From Anaerolineales bacterium (lineage in GTDB: Bacteria > Chloroflexota > Anaerolineae > Anaerolineales > Villigracilaceae): a DNA stretch of 15,519 nucleotides. The notes under the pieces are model-generated. The model was not told the origin of the DNA. It saw nothing but the letters and a program-made list of their open reading frames with translations, and did not search any database. How positions within the stretch are numbered: position 1 is the first letter of the stretch; every line of letters begins with the position of its first letter. The position numbers and the translations under genes were made by a program. Positions 7,006 to 13,413 of the stretch are shown here, piece by piece. The stretch covers positions 1-15,519 of the forward strand of contig JADGQD010000026.1 of the NCBI GenBank assembly GCA_017882065.1. Direction: 5' to 3'.

Positions 7006-7971
7006 GTGACTATCACAAACATGGTAATGCCGAAGATCGAGCGCGAAGCCGAAGCTCGGAATTATGGCAAATTCGTAATCAGCCCGTTGGAACATGGCTA
7101 TGGCGTGACACTGGGAAATGCCCTGCGGCGTGTACTGCTTTCGTCACTGGAAGGTGCGGCGGTGACATCTATCCGTATCGTAGATGTCCTGCACGAGTTC
7201 AGTGACATTCCGGGCGTGCGCGAAGATGTTCTGCAGGTCATGTTGCAGGTCAAGCAATTGCGCCTGATCATGGAAGGCGTAGACACAATCCGTATGCACT
7301 TGGAAGTGCGCGGTGAAGGAGTGGTTACGGCAGCTGATATTATCGCCCCGCCGGAGATCAAGATCATCAATCCTGATCTTTATCTGTTTACCGCCGACAA
7401 TGCCAAAGTCCGTCTGGATATTGAGTTCACAGTTGAACGTGGACGCGGATATGCTCCATCCAATGAGCGCGGGCGCATGCCGATCGGCGAATTGCCGGTG
7501 GATGCCATTTTCGGCCCGGTCAAGCGAATTAACTGGGAAGTGCAATCGGCGCGTGTTGGTCAGAGCACCAATTACGATAAACTGGTCCTTGAAATCTGGA
7601 CGGACGGCGCTATTGCACCGGAAAGTGCCCTGAGCTCATCGGCCAAAATCCTGATTGAGCATCTGCGCTATGTGGCTGGAATCAGCGAAGAGACGCTGTC
7701 CATTGCGATGGAAAAAGAAGTATCTGGTTCGCGCCTGACCAGCGAAGTGGCCGAGACCCCGGTCGAATCTCTTGACCTCTCGGTGCGTGTCTTCAACTCG
7801 CTCAAGCGTACCGGCATCATCACCGTCGGCGATGTGCTTGAACTGCTTGAGAAGGGTGACCAGGCGGTCATGTCCATCCGCAATTTTGGCGAAAAGAGCC
7901 TCGAAGAACTGCGCATCAAGATGCATGAGAAGGGTTATTTAAAAGACGAACCCAAGAAAGAGTCGGAGTAA
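7006..7971 (+). CDS. rpoA: DNA-directed RNA polymerase subunit alpha
   Basis: The alpha subunit dimerises to start assembly of RNA polymerase, and its C-terminal domain binds UP elements and activators. The 321-residue product is of normal length. The N-terminal domain shows LEHGYGVTLGNALRRVLLSS (residues 28-47) and VLHEFSDIPGVREDV (61-75). The C-terminal domain at about 253-313 keeps the DNA-contact residues R261, N264 and K297, in RVFNSLKRTGI and NFGEKSLEEL, by comparison with E. coli R265, N268 and K298. I use the GTG at 7006, five bases after GAGAGG; an ATG at 7021 would cut off the first five residues. rplQ follows after 7 bases. Confidence 0.97.
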   Translation: MTITNMVMPKIEREAEARNYGKFVISPLEHGYGVTLGNALRRVLLSSLEGAAVTSIRIVDVLHEFSDIPGVREDVLQVMLQVKQLRLIMEGVDTIRMHLEVRGEGVVTAADIIAPPEIKIINPDLYLFTADNAKVRLDIEFTVERGRGYAPSNERGRMPIGELPVDAIFGPVKRINWEVQSARVGQSTNYDKLVLEIWTDGAIAPESALSSSAKILIEHLRYVAGISEETLSIAMEKEVSGSRLTSEVAETPVESLDLSVRVFNSLKRTGIITVGDVLELLEKGDQAVMSIRNFGEKSLEELRIKMHEKGYLKDEPKKESE

Positions 7972-7978
7972 TTGAACA

Positions 7979-8362
7979 ATGCGACACCAAGTAGCAGGTT
8001 TTAAACTCAATCGTACCAAGGGCGCGCGTATCGCTTTGCGCCGTAATCTGATCAAGCAATTCTTTGCAAACGAGCGTATTCGCACCACCGTAACCAAAGC
8101 GGCTGCGATCCGTGGCGAAGCGGAAAAAATGATCACGGTTGCCCGCAACGTCAAGGATGCCAGCGATAACGAAAAAGTAGCGGCCCGCCGCTTTATAGTC
8201 GCCAAGCTGGGCAACAACAGCAATGACATTGTCAAGAAACTGTTCGATGAGATCGCTCCCCGCTTCGCCGAGCGCAACGGTGGTTATACGCGCGTGCTCA
8301 AACTCGGCCCTCGCTTCGGCGATAAAGCGGAGATGGCTCTGCTCGAACTTGTCGAAGAGTAG
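7979..8362 (+). CDS. rplQ: 50S ribosomal protein L17
   Basis: L17 surrounds the polypeptide exit tunnel region of the large subunit. The 127-residue product begins MRHQVAGFKLNRTKGARIAL with the RRNLIKQFFANERIRTTVTK block, and ends with the strongly conserved NGGYTRVLKLGPRFGDKAEM and ALLELVEE. GGAG at 7965-7968, inside the end of rpoA, lies 10 bases before the ATG. It is the last gene of the alpha operon, and a palindromic element follows directly after its stop. Confidence 0.97.
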   Translation: MRHQVAGFKLNRTKGARIALRRNLIKQFFANERIRTTVTKAAAIRGEAEKMITVARNVKDASDNEKVAARRFIVAKLGNNSNDIVKKLFDEIAPRFAERNGGYTRVLKLGPRFGDKAEMALLELVEE

Positions 8363-8363
8363 A

Positions 8364-8422
8364 TAATCAGGGATTGGGTAATCAGGCGGCCAGGCTAAAT
8401 CCCTGATACCAGATTACCTGAT
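8364..8422. repeat. Palindromic intergenic repeat between rplQ and truA
   Basis: ATCAGGGATT (8366-8375) is a perfect inverted repeat of AATCCCTGAT (8398-8407), with a 22-base loop. TAATCAGG occurs twice directly (8364-8371 and 8379-8386). GGTAAT (8377-8382) can also pair with ATTACC (8413-8418), and CCTGAT occurs twice (8402-8407 and 8417-8422), so competing folds or a pseudoknot are possible. No T-tract follows, which argues against a simple terminator. It fills nearly the whole rplQ-truA gap and resembles a short interspersed palindromic repeat. Confidence 0.6.
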
Positions 8423-8430
8423 CACCTAAC

Positions 8431-9204
8431 ATGGCTCGTTACCAGATCATCCTTGCTTACGACGGCACCCACTTTCTGGGCAGCCAGCGGCAAGCGGCCT
8501 CCCGAACGGTACAGGGCGAACTCGAAAAAGCCCTGTGCAAACTCGGATGGGATGGGCAGACGGTCACCTTGGCCGGGCGCACGGATACCGGCACCCATGC
8601 CAGTGGACAGGTGGCGGCTTTTGACCTCGATTGGGGTCACGGTCTCGATGAACTGCACAAGGCCCTGAACGCCCATCTGCCGGACGATATGGCTGTGCGG
8701 GAAGTTAAAGTGGCGGCGGATGCATTCCATCCGCGCTTTGATGCCAGTTCCCGTCACTACCGTTACCGACTGTTTTGTGCCGGCGTGCGGGACCCGTTGC
8801 GGGAACGCTACGCTTGGCGCGTCTGGCCCGCTGTAGCCGAACTGGTGCCGCTCGCAGCAATCTGGCCCGGCACACACGATTTCGCTGCCTTCGGGTCCCC
8901 GCCCCGGTCTAAAGGCAGCACCGAGCGAACGGTCCTGTCTGCTGAATGGCAGAACCACGGCGATGAGTGGACTTTTGATATCCAGGCCAATGCCTTCCTG
9001 TACCGCATGGTACGCAGGCTGGTCTATGTCCAGGTGGCCGTCGGTCAGGGCAGACTCCCAGCGGAAACGCTGGTTAGGGCGCTCGAAAAATGTCCCGGTT
9101 CAGCCGGAGAGGTCCGGAAAGAAGTACAAAGTCGGGTCCCTGCAAGTCTTGCCCCGGCAAGCGGCCTGACGCTCGTCGAAGTTCGTTATGATAATCTTGT
9201 TTGA
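8431..9204 (+). CDS. truA: tRNA pseudouridine(38-40) synthase
   Basis: TruA converts uridines 38-40 of the tRNA anticodon arm to pseudouridine. The 257-residue product is of normal length. It starts MARYQIILAYDGTHFLGSQR, and the catalytic motif GRTDTGTHASGQVAAF places the catalytic aspartate at D52. Other family blocks are FHPRFDASSRHYRYRL (residues about 102-117), HDFAAFGSP and the C-terminal NAFLYRMVRRLVYVQVAVGQ. truA often follows rplQ in bacteria, which agrees with the context. No good ribosome binding site is visible before the ATG, since the preceding bases belong to the palindromic element; the start is chosen on protein alignment memory. Confidence 0.96.
   Translation: MARYQIILAYDGTHFLGSQRQAASRTVQGELEKALCKLGWDGQTVTLAGRTDTGTHASGQVAAFDLDWGHGLDELHKALNAHLPDDMAVREVKVAADAFHPRFDASSRHYRYRLFCAGVRDPLRERYAWRVWPAVAELVPLAAIWPGTHDFAAFGSPPRSKGSTERTVLSAEWQNHGDEWTFDIQANAFLYRMVRRLVYVQVAVGQGRLPAETLVRALEKCPGSAGEVRKEVQSRVPASLAPASGLTLVEVRYDNLV
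9166..9195 (+). promoter_or_regulatory. Possible promoter for rplM-rpsI
   Basis: CTGACG (9166-9171) and GATAAT (9190-9195) are separated by 18 bases, in the last codons of truA and 38 bases before the rplM start. They match four of six and five of six consensus bases. The site is in coding sequence, so the match may be chance; transcription from truA would also serve the two genes. Confidence 0.3.
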
Positions 9205-9232
9205 ATTAGTCTGAATGTTTGGAGAGACAAAA

Positions 9233-9673
9233 GTGTACAAATCTTACTATCCCAAGGCTGCTGAGATTGATCGCCAATGGTTGCTGGTGGATGCCAACGG
9301 TGAAATCCTGGGTCGCGTGGCGACCAAGATCGCCGCGCTCCTGCTTGGCAAACACAAGCCGAGCTTTACCCCCGGCGTTGAACTGGGCGATTTCGTGGTT
9401 GTCATCAATGCCCAAAAAATTACTGTCACTGGCACCAAAACCCATACCAAATTGACCGAGAAGATGTACCACCATCACTCGGGCTATCCCGGCGGCTTGA
9501 AATCGATCAGCCTGCGAGACCAGTTGAGCACGCATCCCGACCGCGTCATCCGTGCCGCGGTGTGGGGCATGTTGCCCCACAACAAGATGGGCCGCCATCT
9601 TATCACCAGGCTCAAAGTTTATGGCGGTGCGGAGCATCAGCACGGCGCTCAGAATCCGAAGCTGGTCGCATAA
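9233..9673 (+). CDS. rplM: 50S ribosomal protein L13
   Basis: L13 is an early-assembly protein of the large subunit. I start at the GTG at 9233, giving 146 residues: GGAGAG at 9221-9226 is 6 bases upstream and the protein then begins YKSYYPKAAEIDRQWLLVDA, as in the family. The ATG at 9215 would lie before that ribosome binding site and add six unrelated residues. Signatures include GRVATKIAALLLGKHKPSFT, GDFVVVINAQKITVTG, KMYHHHSGYPGGLKS and the C-terminal MLPHNKMGRHLITRLKVYGG. rpsI follows 12 bases later, the usual pair. Confidence 0.96.
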   Translation: MYKSYYPKAAEIDRQWLLVDANGEILGRVATKIAALLLGKHKPSFTPGVELGDFVVVINAQKITVTGTKTHTKLTEKMYHHHSGYPGGLKSISLRDQLSTHPDRVIRAAVWGMLPHNKMGRHLITRLKVYGGAEHQHGAQNPKLVA

Positions 9674-9685
9674 AGGAGCAAAAAT

Positions 9686-10081
9686 ATGTCTGTGCAATAT
9701 TTTGAAGGCATTGGACGCCGCAAGCAAAGCATCGCCCGTGTGCGTATTATGGCAGGTGCGGGACGCTTCATTGTCAATGACAAGGAAGCTCCGGCATTCT
9801 TCACCCGCCTGGGCGACATGGAAGCCATTCTGGCCCCGATGAAGGCTGCCGGGCAGGATACGAAAACCTACGATATCACCGTGTTAGTTAATGGCGGTGG
9901 TGTGACCGGTCAGACCGACTCGGTGCAACTTGGTTTGGCGCGTGCTCTGGTCAAGATGGATCCGGAGAACGTAAAGGCCATGCGCAAAGGCGGCTTCCTG
10001 ACGCGGGATGCACGCGTCAAGGAACGCAAGAAGCCAGGTCTCAAGCGCGCCCGCAAGGCTCCGACCTACACCAAACGCTAA
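9686..10081 (+). CDS. rpsI: 30S ribosomal protein S9
   Basis: S9 belongs to the head of the small subunit, and its C-terminal tail reaches the P-site tRNA anticodon. The 131-residue product shows YFEGIGRRKQSIARVRIMAG at the start, GGGVTGQTDSVQLGLARALV in the middle, and the conserved tail FLTRDARVKERKKPGLKRAR ending in APTYTKR; the terminal Lys-Arg that contacts tRNA is present. AAGGAG at 9673-9678 lies 7 bases before the ATG and overlaps the rplM stop. A strong hairpin terminator follows, so rplM-rpsI closes the ribosomal block. Confidence 0.97.
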   Translation: MSVQYFEGIGRRKQSIARVRIMAGAGRFIVNDKEAPAFFTRLGDMEAILAPMKAAGQDTKTYDITVLVNGGGVTGQTDSVQLGLARALVKMDPENVKAMRKGGFLTRDARVKERKKPGLKRARKAPTYTKR

Positions 10082-10111
10082 AACGCTCGTTCGTTACGAT
10101 TGCACGTTCAG

Positions 10112-10163
10112 CGTAATGCGTGTGCCGCGGTGATCCACTGCGTTCACGCATTACGTTTTCTTT
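10112..10163 (+). terminator. Intrinsic terminator after rpsI
   Basis: CGTAATGCGTG (10112-10122) pairs perfectly with CACGCATTACG (10145-10155), and an inner stem CGCGGTG/CACTGCG (10126-10132 with 10136-10142, one G-U pair) continues the helix after a small internal loop. TTTTCTTT (10156-10163) follows at once. It ends only 11 bases before the ATG of the next gene, so it may act as an attenuator or a leaky terminator for that gene. Confidence 0.85.
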
Positions 10164-10174
10164 AAGGAGTACTT

Positions 10175-11623
10175 ATGCCCGGAATAACCTTACTCGGCCT
10201 CGGCCCTGGTGACCCTGCCAAGCTGACCCGTGAAGCCTGGGATGTGCTTGCATCTGCCGGTCAGGTCTGGCTGCGCACGATGCAGCACCCCACGCTTGCC
10301 GGTCTTCCACCTGCACTCAAGATCCATTCCTTCGATGAACTGTATGAAAACAGCGATTCATTTGAGGATGCGTATTCTGCCATTGTGGAAAAAGTGCTGG
10401 AACTGGGAAAATCGCCGCAGGGTGTCGTCTATGCCGTGCCGGGCGACCCGTTCGTGGCTGAGGCAACCTGTCCCGAAATAGCGCAGCGCGCCCGCACCCT
10501 GGGCCTGCCGCTGAAAATCGTGAGCGGGCTCTCATTCCTTGAGCCGGTCTTTGCCGCCCTGGGCCTCGACCCGTATCCGCGCCTAATCTTGATGGATGCA
10601 ATCGAGTTGAGCCAGGCGCATGTCCCGGCCTTTCCACCGGACATGCCGGTGTTGGTGGCCCAGGTTTATTCGAGACTGGTGGCTGCCGAAGTCAAGATGA
10701 CCCTCAATACTGTTTATCCTGATGAACACCCGGTGCGTCTTGTTCATGCCGCCGGGACAAAAGAAGAGATCATTGAGGATATCCTGCTCTATGAAATAGA
10801 CCGGTCCGAGCACATTGGCTTGCTGACGGTGCTTTATGTCCCACCGTTGGGGGAGGGGACTTCATTTGAGGCTTTTCAGGAGATCGTAGCGCACCTGCGC
10901 GCTCCGGATGGCTGTCCGTGGGACCGCGAGCAGACGCACGAATCACTGCGTACGCATTTGATGGGAGAAGCTTACGAGGTGCTGGCCGCGATGGATTCTG
11001 GTGACCCGGCGGAGATGGCCGAGGAATTTGGTGACCTGCTGTTGCAAATCGTCTTAAATGCTCAAATTGCCAGCGAAGATGGCGAGTTCAATATGGCAGA
11101 TGTGCTCAAGGGCATCTACGACAAGATTATCCGTCGTCATCCGCATGTCTTTGGCGATGTGACGCTGGATGGGGTTCAAGGTGTTTTGAAGAATTGGGAA
11201 AAACTCAAGGCTGTCGAACGCGCGAACAGCCATGAACCGGAAAAAGGTCTGCTGGACGGGGTCCCGCTGGCGCTACCGGCGCTCTCGCAAGCGCAGGAAT
11301 ATCAAGACCGGGCTGCCCGCGTAGGTTTTGACTGGAAGGAAGTCGGTGGTGTACTGGAAAAGATCGCCGAAGAGATCCAGGAGGTTCGGGAGGTTAAGAA
11401 CGAAGAGGAACTGATTGCCGAACTGGGCGACCTGTTCTTCGCCCTGGTCAACTTGGCTCGCTGGAAGAAAGTGGATGCCGAGTCTGCTTTGCGGGGGACG
11501 AGTATGCGCTTCAAGAAGCGCTTCTTTTATGTGGAACAGGAAGCGAAGAAACAGGGCAGGAAACTGTCCGAGATGTCCATTGATGAGATGGAAACGTTGT
11601 GGCAGGAAGCGAAGCGACAGTAA
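10175..11623 (+). CDS. mazG: Tetrapyrrole methylase-like / MazG nucleotide pyrophosphohydrolase fusion
   Basis: The 482-residue protein has the YabN-type architecture. Residues 1-225 form a SAM-dependent tetrapyrrole-methylase-like domain: GLGPGDP at 8-14, YAVPGDPFVAEAT at 86-98, IVSGLSFLEPVFAALG at 115-130. Residues about 230-482 hold MazG, which hydrolyses NTPs to NMP and pyrophosphate. The first MazG repeat has LRAPDGCPWDREQTHESLR at 241-259 and metal ligands in the E265-x2-E268 and E283-E284-x2-D287 pattern; the second repeat has KIAEEIQEVREV at 396-407 and ELGDLFFALVNLARW at 416-430. AAGGAG at 10164-10169 supports the ATG. The biological substrate of the methylase part is not known to me; house-cleaning of odd nucleotides is the usual view of MazG. 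Confidence 0.94.
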   Translation: MPGITLLGLGPGDPAKLTREAWDVLASAGQVWLRTMQHPTLAGLPPALKIHSFDELYENSDSFEDAYSAIVEKVLELGKSPQGVVYAVPGDPFVAEATCPEIAQRARTLGLPLKIVSGLSFLEPVFAALGLDPYPRLILMDAIELSQAHVPAFPPDMPVLVAQVYSRLVAAEVKMTLNTVYPDEHPVRLVHAAGTKEEIIEDILLYEIDRSEHIGLLTVLYVPPLGEGTSFEAFQEIVAHLRAPDGCPWDREQTHESLRTHLMGEAYEVLAAMDSGDPAEMAEEFGDLLLQIVLNAQIASEDGEFNMADVLKGIYDKIIRRHPHVFGDVTLDGVQGVLKNWEKLKAVERANSHEPEKGLLDGVPLALPALSQAQEYQDRAARVGFDWKEVGGVLEKIAEEIQEVREVKNEEELIAELGDLFFALVNLARWKKVDAESALRGTSMRFKKRFFYVEQEAKKQGRKLSEMSIDEMETLWQEAKRQ

Positions 11624-11642
11624 TAATTAAAAGTGAAGACAG

Positions 11643-11675
11643 AAAGGCTCCCGCCATTTTTCGACGGGAGTCTTT
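11643..11675. terminator. Bidirectional terminator between convergent genes
   Basis: AAAGGCTCCCG (11643-11653) pairs with CGGGAGTCTTT (11665-11675): 11 pairs with one G-U, and an 11-base loop. The outer A-run and T-run let it work in both directions. It serves mazG on the plus strand and the minus-strand remnant whose stop lies at 11697-11699, which supports that remnant once being an expressed gene. Confidence 0.8.
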
Positions 11676-11698
11676 GATTTCATAGGTTTGATGAAATC
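11676..11698. repeat. Second hairpin next to the bidirectional terminator
   Basis: GATTTCAT (11676-11683) and ATGAAATC (11691-11698) form a perfect 8-base inverted repeat with a 7-base loop. It reaches into the stop codon of the minus-strand ORF. It abuts the stronger terminator hairpin and may add to it; a separate function is not evident. Confidence 0.5.
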
Positions 11699-11951
11699 AG
11701 GGCGTTTTTGACTTTCCAACGAATTGTTCGTGAGCCTTCACGAATAATTTGCCATCCGAAATCATGTGAACCTGGGTTTTTCGAGTGGACTTTTGTTTGA
11801 TAAAAATGGCATCTCGTCGCCAGGTCAGCGAAGCGATTTCTTCCAGCGGTGTCGCACTTTGACTCCAGGCATAAGGCGAGCCGCGTACCCAGATGCGCTG
11901 GTTGGTCAGGATGAACTCGCCAATGAAAGTACAGGTCAAATCTTCTGCCAC
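11697..11951 (-). pseudogene. PH-like domain protein remnant, start uncertain
   Basis: The minus strand encodes GEFILTNQRIWVRGSPYAW, then TPLEEIASLTWRRDAIFIKQ and a run ending in GKLFVKAHEQFVGKSKTP. The LTNQRI strand followed by a second beta-rich part resembles small bacterial PH-like domains; this is recognition by eye, and the function is unknown. The frame stays open upstream to 12194, but that part is antisense to the TatA-like gene and has no ATG or ribosome binding site. The only nearby start is a GTG at 11951, giving 84 residues, with no good ribosome binding site. I therefore treat it as a truncated gene, though a real short CDS is possible. It converges with mazG across a bidirectional terminator. 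Confidence 0.45.
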
Positions 11952-12030
11952 CCAGGCGGCCGCTGCCAGAGGGAAAAGCCCCAGGTTGTGTGCCGCAGAT
12001 ATTGTCGTCGATAGTTTGGATGTCCTCGGA

Positions 12031-12207
12031 TTGGATTTCTTTGATATAATTTTGTTATCGCAGAAGAATAAAAAAACTAAATTTGGTTTCCCAGAATCGC
12101 TTTTGATCCTGGCGGTAGTCCTTTTGCTGTTTGGTGTTGAGCGCATCAGTAAGATTGCTGGAGAATTCGGAAAAGGGATACACTCCTTTCGCAAAGGGTT
12201 GAAGTGA
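12031..12207 (+). CDS. TatA/TatE-like twin-arginine translocase subunit, start uncertain
   Basis: The C-terminal 41 residues have the TatA layout: GFPESLLILAVVLLLFG as the membrane helix with an early glutamate, then the hinge after FG, and the amphipathic helix ERISKIAGEFGKGIHSFRKG. TatA forms the membrane pore-like assembly for export of folded proteins. No ATG fits: the in-frame ATG at 11893 would put the N-terminus antisense to the PH-like ORF. I give the TTG at 12031 (58 residues, starting DFFDIILL), but TTG at 12016 or 12052 is as defensible, and none has a clear ribosome binding site. The usual proline after FG is missing, and the C-terminal tail is very short. A degenerating copy is possible; no tatC is nearby. 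Confidence 0.55.
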   Translation: MDFFDIILLSQKNKKTKFGFPESLLILAVVLLLFGVERISKIAGEFGKGIHSFRKGLK

Positions 12208-12370
12208 AATGATGATAAGGAAGACTCGCAATCGGAGATGGGAAATAAAACCTAGAAGAGATTTTCCCCTGGAAAAACCATCCACGAGGTGTCGGTGAGG
12301 TTGATTTCAACCCGGTATCCGGCCACTGGCGCGGACCGGGCAGCTGTTCTAGATTTTTTGGAGCTTCGAA

Positions 12371-12451
12371 ATGAATGGTCTTGATTGCCGTTTCCAAGAG
12401 GCTATGAAAAAATATCTCGGCTTCGATATATCTGTCCTGCAAGGGGCCTGA
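12371..12451 (+). CDS. 26-codon ORF upstream of the aldolase
   Basis: A short ORF reads MNGLDCRFQEAMKKYLGFDI and ends SVLQGA. GGAG at 12360-12363 is 7 bases before its ATG, a better ribosome binding site than several real genes here have. Its stop ends three bases before the aldolase ATG, so it could be a coupled leader peptide, or the last trace of a lost gene. I recognise no family. The rest of the gap after the TatA-like gene (12208-12370) shows no gene or promoter I can support. Confidence 0.3.
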   Translation: MNGLDCRFQEAMKKYLGFDISVLQGA

Positions 12452-12454
12452 ACC

Positions 12455-13369
12455 ATGCCTGAGCTATGGGTGATAGTTCAGAATGCGTTGAAAGCCAAAG
12501 TGGCTATTCCAGCTTTTAACGTACCCTATCTACCCATGATCGAGCCTGTCATCCGGGCTGTGGTCGATCGCAATAGCTTTGCATTGATCGAAACGGCTCG
12601 CCTGGAATGGTTTAAATTCGAGGCCGGAGGTCCGGAGGCTGTTGCCAAAGAATTCTTCCGCTGGCAGGTTCCGGATCACGTGCGACTGCACCTCGATCAC
12701 GTTCCTGTGATTGACGAAGACGGACAGCGGGTTGATTATCTCGATATTATTCGGCAGGCCATTGGCCTTGGCTATCATTCAGTGATGGTGGATGGTTCAC
12801 GTTTGTCGCTGGATGAAAATATCGCGGCTACCCGACAGGTAGCAGATTCGGCCCGCAAGGCTGGGATCCCATGTGAGGCAGAACTCGGCGCCGTGTTGGG
12901 TCACGAAGCAGCACCGCTGCCACCTTATGATGAATTACTCGCCTCAGGGCAGGGATTCACAAAAGTGGCGGAAGCACGCCGCTTTGTGGCTGAATCTGGT
13001 TGCGATTGGCTTTCTGTGGCCATCGGGAATATCCATGGTGCCATATCAGAGGGCTACAAAGGCCAAAAGAAGATCGCTGCCCGCTTGAATCTGGAGCACC
13101 TCGAAAACCTGTCGCAAACTGTCTCTGTCCCGCTGGTTTTACACGGTGGTTCAGGCATTCCCCGGGAATATGTGCTGGCTTCCTTCAAAAGGGGGATCGC
13201 CAAAATCAATATCGGAACTGAAATTCGCCAAGCCTACGAGTCCACCCTTCAATCCACGGGAAAAATATCCGCCGCCCAAGAAACCGTTTATGAGCGCACC
13301 AGTTGGCTGATTGGCGAATATTTTGACTTGGGGAACATTCAATCTATGGTTACACAACAGGTGTTATGA
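12455..13369 (+). CDS. Class II fructose/tagatose-bisphosphate aldolase family protein
   Basis: Zinc-dependent aldolase of the Fba/GatY/KbaY/IolJ family; the 304-residue length fits. Seen in the sequence: AIPAFNVPYL at residues 17-26, LHLDHVPV at 78-85 (D81 the expected catalytic acid, H82 a zinc ligand), YHSVMVDGSRLSLDENI at 107-123, CEAELGAVLGHE at 140-151, VAIGNIHGAI at 188-197 (H194 zinc), LVLHGGSGIP at 227-236 (H230 zinc) and KINIGTEIRQA at 250-260. AAGGGG at 12441-12446 is 8 bases before the ATG. Its stop overlaps the ATG of a broken sugar-kinase gene, which points to a pathway that phosphorylates and then cleaves a sugar. The exact substrate cannot be read from the sequence. Confidence 0.9.
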   Translation: MPELWVIVQNALKAKVAIPAFNVPYLPMIEPVIRAVVDRNSFALIETARLEWFKFEAGGPEAVAKEFFRWQVPDHVRLHLDHVPVIDEDGQRVDYLDIIRQAIGLGYHSVMVDGSRLSLDENIAATRQVADSARKAGIPCEAELGAVLGHEAAPLPPYDELLASGQGFTKVAEARRFVAESGCDWLSVAIGNIHGAISEGYKGQKKIAARLNLEHLENLSQTVSVPLVLHGGSGIPREYVLASFKRGIAKINIGTEIRQAYESTLQSTGKISAAQETVYERTSWLIGEYFDLGNIQSMVTQQVL

Positions 13370-13401
13370 ACCTACTTGGGTTCGATGTTGGTACGACCGG
13401 A
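13366..13401 (+). pseudogene. 5' end of an FGGY-type carbohydrate kinase, broken off
   Basis: The first 12 codons read MNLLGFDVGTTG, the N-terminal phosphate-binding strand and loop of FGGY sugar kinases (glycerol kinase, xylulokinase and relatives, about 500 residues). The ATG overlaps the aldolase stop (ATGA), the mark of translational coupling. After codon 12 the expected continuation, Cys/Thr-Lys-Ala and a second strand, is replaced by unrelated sequence. The plus-strand frame stays open to 13635, but only as antisense of the next gene. The 12-codon identification is short, so it rests on motif plus operon position. Confidence 0.6.
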
Positions 13402-13413
13402 GGCGAGGCGGGA
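13402..13413. other. Junction between two DNA types
   Basis: Twelve bases lie between the last recognisable kinase codon and the stop of the minus-strand metallohydrolase. Composition changes sharply across it. By hand count, bases 12481-12540 have 26 G or C of 60, while bases 14041-14100 have 44 of 60. GGCGAGGCGGG at 13402-13412 is a short imperfect direct repeat at the point of change. No inverted terminal repeats or transposase are seen. The join can be biological or an assembly error. Confidence 0.6.

Noticed and set aside
9215..9232. ATG at 9215 as the rplM start
   Set aside because: The ribosome binding site GGAGAG lies inside that extension, and the extra residues are not part of L13; GTG at 9233 fits both.
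11893..12030. ATG at 11893 as the start of the TatA-like gene (104 residues)
   Set aside because: The added N-terminal part is basic, lacks the usual TatA start, and is exactly antisense to the PH-like motif sequence, which reads as the real coding strand there.
12045..12050. TATAAT as a confident promoter for the TatA-like gene
   Set aside because: No acceptable -35 box at 16-18 bases upstream, and a transcript starting after it would miss all usable start codons for that gene.
12146..12442. 98-codon minus-strand ORF across the gap before the aldolase
   Set aside because: Its C-terminal third is antisense to the TatA-like gene, and no known family motif or ribosome binding site supports it.
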